A stretch of DNA of 64,000 nucleotides from the NCBI GenBank assembly GCA_963854835.1, contig OY978526.1:26835073-26899072 (forward strand), given 5' to 3'. The stretch is from Megamerina dolium. Its lineage: Eukaryota > Arthropoda > Insecta > Diptera > Megamerinidae. Positions 57,768-64,000 of this stretch are shown one piece after another (position 1 is the stretch's first letter; every line of letters begins with the position of its first letter). Made by a program: the position numbers and the translations under genes. The notes beneath the pieces were generated by a model. That model did not search any database. It was not told where the DNA came from and was given only the letters and a program-made list of their open reading frames with translations.

Positions 57768-58728
57768 CTGTTTAAACCGTTCACCAATAATTTCATCTTA
57801 AAATCAGCATTAATTTTACTATTTGAATTAACTAACCAATTTGAAGGGGCAAAAAACTAATTTCGCTCATACGTTCCATAGTACAAAATGAATTAACTCG
57901 AGAATATTTTAAGTAATATTTTTGGAAAGAATTTAAGAACCATATTGTGGACAATAACTTATTTCATCATCTTTCTTGTTGTCACATTAGAGATTTCTGA
58001 AATCGATCTCTTCATTTAATTTTCTTTTCAACTTTTATGTAATTTTGACATTTCTAAAAGATGACGCCGAACATTCAAATCGAGCAAAAGATGTCGTCAC
58101 GTCATAAATCCATGGAATAGTATTAGATGATTAGAGTATGAAATATGCTTGAGGTGGCGGAGGCTGCAGACATCTCAACTGAACGGGTACATCACATGCT
58201 ACATGCTACAAAGTTATACGCAATCGACATCAAACGGAATCGCATAATCACTTCAAAGAAATGTTCGGCGATGTTCAATTGTAACCCGAACCAGTTTTTT
58301 CGGCGTTTCGTTGCCGTGGATGAAAGATGTGTCCTTCACAATACACCAGAGTCCAAGGTACAGTCAAAGCTTCTCCAAGTAAACGTGTACCAAGCATGGC
58401 CAAGGTGCATCTGTCGACCAAAAAACTCATTGCGACAGTTTCTTTTAGGATGCACATCGATTACTTTGCAAAAGGTTACACCATGACCGAAGAATATTAT
58501 TCACATTTGTTGGACAGGTTGTTAAAAAAAAAATTATCGACAACGTATCGGCATACAAGGCCGCAGTAGCATTGCCAAAATTGTATGAATTACAGGGTAA
58601 TTTTTTAAGAGCCTTCGGATTTGGTTAAAAAAAACACATAAAATTTAGAGACATGTATGAAATCATTATTTGAGTCGATAGAATGATCTTTATAAATCAA
58701 TGTTTAAAGATGATTTTATGTAAATATT

Positions 58729-59326
58729 AACCGCGGCTGCGCCTCAAATGGTTTTATACGCTGGGTCCAATTTTGGCATAATCTCTCCACATATCGGCCG
58801 GTATCTCACGAATAAATTCTTCAATATTCGTTTCCAGTTCGTCAACCAGTTCGTTGCGGGCTTGTCGCTATAGACATGAGCCTTAAATCGCACGATCTAT
58901 GCGCCAATTGACCGGCCCCAAACGTGAAATAAACTGTTCACCGAACTCGCCTCTCAATTGGGCCATTGTTACTCGTGCTGTGTGGTATGTGGCACGGTCT
59001 TGTTGAGACATGCCAGCCAAGTCCAGCTCTTCCATTTTGGGCAAAAAAAGTTTGTAATCATCGCACGGTGGCTCTCGCCATTCACAGTAACGTTCCTGCC
59101 TTCGTCGTCTTTGAAAAAGTACGATCCAATGATGACCAAACAATGCTTCTTGCAATGCTTCTGGCTGTTCTTCACACCAATTGCGATTGTTTACGTATCC
59201 ATTCAACCAGAAATGAGCTTCGTCGCTGAACACAAGAAAGTGCACGATACACTTTCTTAACCGAACATGAATTTTGATAACGAAATTCAATAATCTGCAA
59301 GCGTTGTTCGTTTGTAAGTCGATTCA
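58729..59326 (-). pseudogene. IS630/Tc1/mariner-type transposase remnant (right arm copy)
   Basis: Mirror of 56123-56720 with the same deletion and frameshifts, no independent mutations noticed. Confidence 0.88.
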
Positions 59327-59333
59327 TGGTTAA

Positions 59334-60063
59334 GGGGGTGTTCCCGGGTAGAAGTTTGAAAAAATCGATTTTTTTTTGGCGTTTTATTGTACCTTATACT
59401 ATATACTATCACCCCCCAAAGTCGTTTTTCAATCCGCAAACTCAGTACCCACTTTTTTGCATGTTAATTGAAGTAATCTCAGCTCGCCGATCATGTCATG
59501 TCGAAACTTTAAACGCGTTTTTCTCGAAACCACATTTTTTGTACTGGCCGATAACTTTTCTCAGCAACTATGAGAGGTATCGACTTGAAATTTTGGGAAA
59601 ATGTTCTAGATAGTTTTGATTGGATGCTAAACCAAAGTTTTCATCAAAAAATTATTGTTAAATATATTTTCAAGCACTCTAAAAGTAAAAAAGGTGGCAA
59701 AACTGGACAATTTTTTTTCATATGGCCGCCATTTTGTTTCTAATCAACATTTTGACTAAGACTGTGGTTCAGCATCCGCGGAATTTATTGCAGATTAATA
59801 ATTGCATACCCATTTCTGTTTCAGATTGCTGGTTCCCGAAATTTCTTATCGGCCAGCAGTGAAAATCAGCGTGACAAGGTCACATTGAGCACTGAAAATT
59901 TGTACTTAGAAAATAAAATTTGTTGACACAAATATGAGTTTCTGTTCTCCAAATAATAAGGAACAACAAGCAAAAAAACCAGAATATTGCATGTTGCCTT
60001 GTAGCTCCAAAATAATTTTTTGAAAAACAGCCTAAAATCGGCATTCTAGACGGGAACACCCCC
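59334..60063. mobile_element. TTAA-flanked 730-bp element (right arm copy)
   Basis: Mirror of 55386-56115. TTAA at 59330-59333 and 60064-60067. Confidence 0.85.
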
Positions 60064-60886
60064 TTAAATTATAGACCAAACTGAACATTGACAGTAACAT
60101 TTTACACGAAAACAGCTGAGCTGCCAAAAACAGTGTTGTCAAAAGGAGAGTTGCCAAAAAATCACCCTGTAGATTACGAGCTGCAACCCCATCCAGCACA
60201 TTCTCCGGATTCAGTCACCTGCGACTATTTTCTGTTTCCACGTCTAAAGAAATGGCTCTGCAGTAATAAATTTAAGTCGAATGAAGTGGCGTAATCACTT
60301 TGAGTCGAAAATGAGCCACATCACTGAACAGAATATTGCGATAAAACAGTGAGCTGACTTCCAGTTGATTTTGTGCCCATTGTCCGAACGTACGGCACGA
60401 ATGATGGTAATTTCGCTTTGATTTCTACAAAAACTGGATCTTCAACGAATATAATATATAAGTGGATGTGCACAGCTCCAAATATAGCACGAGAAGGCGA
60501 ATCGACTCATCTGGGTCCTCCTACGCTCTACAGCAGCAATTGGTCCTTCGGTGCGGATGATATTTTTACAGATCTATTTAGAAAGATTGTCATGAAAAAT
60601 TGTTAATGCGTGAAAAATTGCCAACTGCTTGTGTAGCTGAACAACATATGATAAAAGAAAAACATATTTAGTCTTAGTGAAAAAAAAAATGATATTGAAT
60701 TGGCCAAATTTAATTTACATATATACCGGAAGCAAAAGATACGTTTTTACGTTATTTTAAGTCTGACAAACAACATATGTATAAATTTATTCTCACACGT
60801 AAAATTTTAAATACACTTAAATTACACTAAACAAGAAATGCATGTAGAATTGTTATAAAAAAAAAGAAATTCTCCAACCCCAAAGG

Positions 60887-61103
60887 CCGAACATTTCTTT
60901 GAAGTGATTATGCGATTCCGTTTGATGTCGATTGCGTATAACTTTGTAGCATGTAGCATGTGATGTACCCGTTCAGTTGAGATGTCTGCAGCCTCCGCCA
61001 CCTCAAGCATATTTCATACTCTAATCATCTAATACTATTCCATGGATTTATGACGTGACGACATCTTTTGCTCGATTTGAATGTTCGGCGTCATCTTTTA
61101 GAA
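60887..61103 (-). repeat. Third, 217-bp copy of the mariner 5' region
   Basis: 60887-61103 repeats 57181-57397 in direct orientation, without mismatch in the lines I compared. It contains the first 42 residues of the mariner frame (MLEVAEAADISTERV to ITSKKCSA) on the minus strand. It begins exactly where the palindrome ends and runs straight into an AT tract, while the left-arm original continues with other sequence. Confidence 0.93.
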
Positions 61104-61123
61104 TATATATATATATATATATA

Positions 61124-61192
<69 letters not shown>
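61103..61192. repeat. (AT)n tract after the third copy
   Basis: About 90 bases of AT repeats with one GAA interruption near 61124-61126. Unique sequence begins at about 61,193. Confidence 0.95.
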
Positions 61193-61193
<1 letters not shown>

Positions 61194-61194
61194 T

Positions 61195-62356
61195 GCTATA
61201 GACTGCTCTTACAATGTATAGAATTATATAATAATTCCAATATTGATTAATTTATGTATATATGATGGCGGTCTTTTAGAATATTTTTTTCAGTGAAACG
61301 CAATAGGCAATAGCTTCCTTTTATATCTACCAAAAAAAGAAAAAGAAAAAAGCACACTCGCTAAGCAAATAATTTAATTGCAATTTGAGCATATACATAG
61401 ATAAATTGGAATTTCCTGTTGTTATTGTTGCTGAGATAATTCCAAGAATTCATGAAATTTATGTTAGTTTAACTGTTTGACAAAAAATAAAAAGCCTATT
61501 TTAATGGAAAGCATACATTGGCCACACATAGGCTTGGATCCCATGCTCATGTGTGAGTCTCCCTCCCCCAATATCAAAATACATAAATATTCATTGTTCA
61601 TTATTTCTTGTCTTACAACAACAACAACAAATTATATTTCATTTGCTATTGCTTAGGCTTTTTTTGTTTTTTGTTCTCTTCATTTTGAAACGAGCAACTG
61701 CAATATGTGTGTGTGTGTGTGTGTGTATAACAAAAAAAGTATCTACGCAGTTGAAGTTCAAACGTTGCTGTTGTCAATTTCGATATGAATTGAAAAGAAT
61801 AATAAGAAACAGAACGGCGGCAACTCTTCTGCTTTTTTTTGTTAGTTGTTTTTTTTTTTCTCTAAAACATAAATCATTAAATCATGCTTAAATGCCACAT
61901 AAATTTTAAATCTGAGAATAGAGAATTTTGCATAAGTATGTACTCGTATGTCTGTATGTGTATATACATATGTCAATATATATTTATACAAACATATGTA
62001 TGCACGTATTATACTTAGTTGTATGTGCTTATAAATTTTTTTATGCGCAGCCTATTAACCATAAGCATGCATACATAAATACTACTTAGAAACCGAAATA
62101 AGCGTGGAAAAAAAATTAGATGAGGAAGAGTAGGTAATTTAACAAATTATAGTAATATACTAAACTTGATTTTGGGATCCAATTTAAATAATACATATAT
62201 TTCTATATGTATATATGTATTTTTCTATTTTGTATACGAGCGATATACAAGTTGGTGTTTTTCTTTTTTTTTTTTTTTTTTTTTTGTATTCGAAGGGGGA
62301 ATCTTTCTTAGATACCGTCCACCATAGACGGCATGTACGATTCATATCCAAGTTGT

Positions 62357-62392
<36 letters not shown>

Positions 62393-63084
62393 TTTGGGTG
62401 CCCATGAATACAATATATATTCAATATATTTTTGGCGGTACTCATTTCTTAATCAACATAATAAAGAAGAGAAGCCGCTTCAATGCTTCAATTTTATTTT
62501 ATTTATTTATTAAAAAAATTATTTTTTTTTGTTTTTTGGCTATGCCATTATGAATTTTTATAGCATTTTTTCGGTTTGGTTTATTATTATATATAAATTT
62601 TTTTTTATTAGAAGACAAATACATATGATTTGAATCCAAGCAAAACGTGACCTTTTTCACATAACAGCAACGTAACCAATAAATTCGTGGAATAGTAATT
62701 TTTTAATAGTTTTTAATAGTTTTCAATATTTAATAGACAAGCTGAGACCAATTTTTTTTTTCGTTAATTTCATATGAATGCGAAATCAGATTCCATGAAA
62801 AATATATTGCCATAATAAGAGTATGGAGGAGTATGAAGAGGGTATTAAGAGGGATGATTGTATTTCATTACTTATCATATCATATCATATGTATTCATAT
62901 GTGTACTATGTTACATAGTACAACTGATATATTAGTGCCTTATAGAAACAAATCTTGGATGATAGTAAAACTCTAATCTGGCTCCTCTTAATTTTTTTAT
63001 GATTTAAAACATTTTTAGTATTAATTTTTTACATCTGTTTTAAGAGTTATAGCTACAAATATGAATATAAATGAAAAAGAAAAA
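61195..63084. other. Microsatellite-rich non-coding stretch
   Basis: No gene is recognised. (GT)n near 61706-61726 and (TG)n near 62354-62390, CAA run near 61617-61630 and a T-tract near 62264-62286. The 112-codon frames at 61553-61891 and 62215-62553 are repeat-driven. Confidence 0.5.
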
Positions 63085-63089
63085 ATTAA

Positions 63090-63344
63090 CCCATTAGTGA
63101 CAAACGTTACATATATGTAACACTGAGTGTAACACGCGGTTTTGATCTAAAAGCAAAAACGCAGTTAAATTTGTATGGAATTTATTTATTTTTCGTCTGG
63201 TTATTGGGCTAGTGACACAGCCCACATCTCTCTGGCTCACAAAAAAAAAATTTTTTTTTGCTAATCGATTTTTTGGCCCAAACATAGGCCCTACACAAAA
63301 TTTCAGAAAAATCGAACAACTTTTCAGCTTCTATCACTAAAGGG
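63090..63344. mobile_element. TTAA-flanked MITE, 255 bp (piggyBac-like)
   Basis: CCCATTAGTGACA at the left and TATCACTAAAGGG at the right form short imperfect inverted ends starting with CCC, flanked by TTAA (63086-63089 and 63345-63348). TTAA plus CCY ends fit piggyBac-derived MITEs. No coding capacity. Confidence 0.7.
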
Positions 63345-63349
63345 TTAAC

Positions 63350-63688
63350 ATTTATTTATTTGAACTTATAACTGATTTCTGTGTTATTGCTCTTCAGATG
63401 AAAATTCCAAGTGTCGACAAATTTTCCAATGTATGTTGCTTCCACTGGAGACTCGGTCATTCTAGTCATCGCCGTCGACCATCAAGTGCCATCTAGTCTG
63501 AAGCGTGTTTTGTGATTCGAACGAGATATAACAGAGATTAACTATATCAATTTCTCAGTGCTTTAAGTATGAACTCGTAAGATATGGCTGTACAAACTCG
63601 ATAAGTTCTTAACACCTTCCATAAAAATAAAATACAAAAAAAAAAAACAAAATAGTAAGTGGTGTGTTTATAAAATTAAAGAACATAA
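63350..63688. other. Non-coding stretch
   Basis: Somewhat less AT-rich around 63,410-63,540 but without a recognisable frame or motif. Confidence 0.5.
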
Positions 63689-63689
63689 A

Positions 63690-64000
63690 TTTCGTAAGAG
63701 ACCCACCTAAGGAGTAGAGGTAGCGGTTAAATATATTTGAAGAATTAATGAGAGCCAACCGTAAATGAGTGTGTGATTCTTTTGCTATTATAGGGTTAAT
63801 TGTTGATATAGAGGTGCTTTTAACTTAATTTTGTAGGGAAGTCTCCTTAAGCAGAAGATATGTTGAGTAACAAAAATTGAATCATTTATTTTACTCTTTT
63901 AGGGGAGCTCTGGGACACTTGGGATCGAAATATGTGCATCAAAACGTAGACTTTGTGGCGTACCCCTTTAAGGGATAGAAATATCAGGTAAATAATTTAA
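63690..64000 (+). repeat. Dispersed repeat family D, reaching the window end
   Basis: AGACCCACCTAAGGAGTAGAGG, ATTAATGAGAGCCAACC, TTTGTAGGGAAGTCTCC and TTTTAGGGGAGCTCTGGGAC follow the family order. At least two units; the last is cut by the window edge. Confidence 0.5.

Larger units (their letters stand above)
58593..60169 (-). mobile_element. TA-flanked element inside the mariner (right arm copy)
   Basis: Mirror of 55280-56856, flanked by TA at 58591-58592 and 60170-60171. Confidence 0.88.
58052..60294 (+). pseudogene. Mariner transposase pseudogene, split (right arm copy)
   Basis: Exact mirror of the left-arm mariner. Frames at 58145-58486, 58327-58569 and 60171-60294 carry the same blocks on the plus strand, with the insert at 58593-60169. 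After the insert GATTACGAGCTGCAACC follows the TA directly; together with GTATGAAT before it, the joined frame runs through without a stop. Confidence 0.9.
54563..60886. repeat. 6.3-kb palindrome, two 3,162-bp inverted arms
   Basis: Every position x in 54563-57724 is mirrored at 115449 minus x in 57725-60886. All nine pairs of open frames of 68 to 135 codons that I compared between the arms are residue-for-residue identical, and line-by-line spot checks of the bases found no mismatch. The symmetry breaks at 54562/60887 (C against G). The centre lies in an (AT)40 tract, so there is no unique spacer. The arms contain a nested set of transposons and are not terminal repeats of one element; no target duplication flanks the palindrome. 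Either a very recent inverted duplication or a fold-back artefact. Confidence 0.97.

Noticed and set aside
54563..60886. Palindrome as terminal repeats of one giant fold-back or Polinton-type element
   Set aside because: Arms meet with no unique interior except AT, contain complete nested elements and lack a target duplication at the outer borders.

Overview
The window is AT-rich eukaryotic DNA from an insect, most likely a higher fly (Diptera), possibly a tephritid. This rests on dense short TATG/TACA, TG, GAT and CAA microsatellites, a full-length Tc1-like transposon, several mariner-type remnants, degenerate non-LTR retrotransposons and a family of tRNA-derived SINEs. The species assignment is inference. 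I found no recognisable host protein-coding exon, rRNA, functional tRNA or bacterial-type gene. The window is best read as intergenic or long-intron sequence shaped by transposons.

Layout. 1-4,800: a DDE transposase remnant, two SINE pieces and a dispersed repeat. 4,799-6,449: a 1,651-bp Tc1-like element flanked by TA, with inverted/direct terminal repeats and an uninterrupted 346-aa DD34E transposase; it is the only convincing intact protein gene. 6,450-20,340: mostly plain microsatellite-rich DNA, with one long-TIR non-autonomous element (11.8-12.7 kb), two weaker candidates (16.5-18.4 kb), a SINE and a LINE 3' end with a 13-bp target duplication. 20,340-33,000: LINE and transposase remnants, SINEs and a 708-bp internally deleted mariner-type element. 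34,385-36,243: an RNase H-bearing LINE split by a second LINE that carries a 7-bp target duplication. 37-52.4 kb: further SINEs, LINE fragments and copies of a short dispersed repeat family, separated by microsatellite-rich DNA.

54,563-60,886 is a huge palindrome: two 3,162-bp arms, apparently identical, mirrored about an (AT)40 tract. Each arm holds a three-level transposon nest: a TTAA-flanked element inside a TA-flanked IS630/Tc1/mariner-type element inside a DD34D mariner. Taking the inner element out on paper restores both the mariner frame and its D-34-D spacing. A third, 217-bp direct copy of part of the arm follows at 60,887 and runs into another AT tract. The palindrome is either a very young inverted duplication or an assembly/library fold-back. 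This is the main point to check.

No genes here work together as a pathway. The relationships are those of mobile elements: autonomous Tc1, mariner and LINE enzymes, non-autonomous SINEs and MITEs probably mobilised by such enzymes, and the order in which elements landed in one another.
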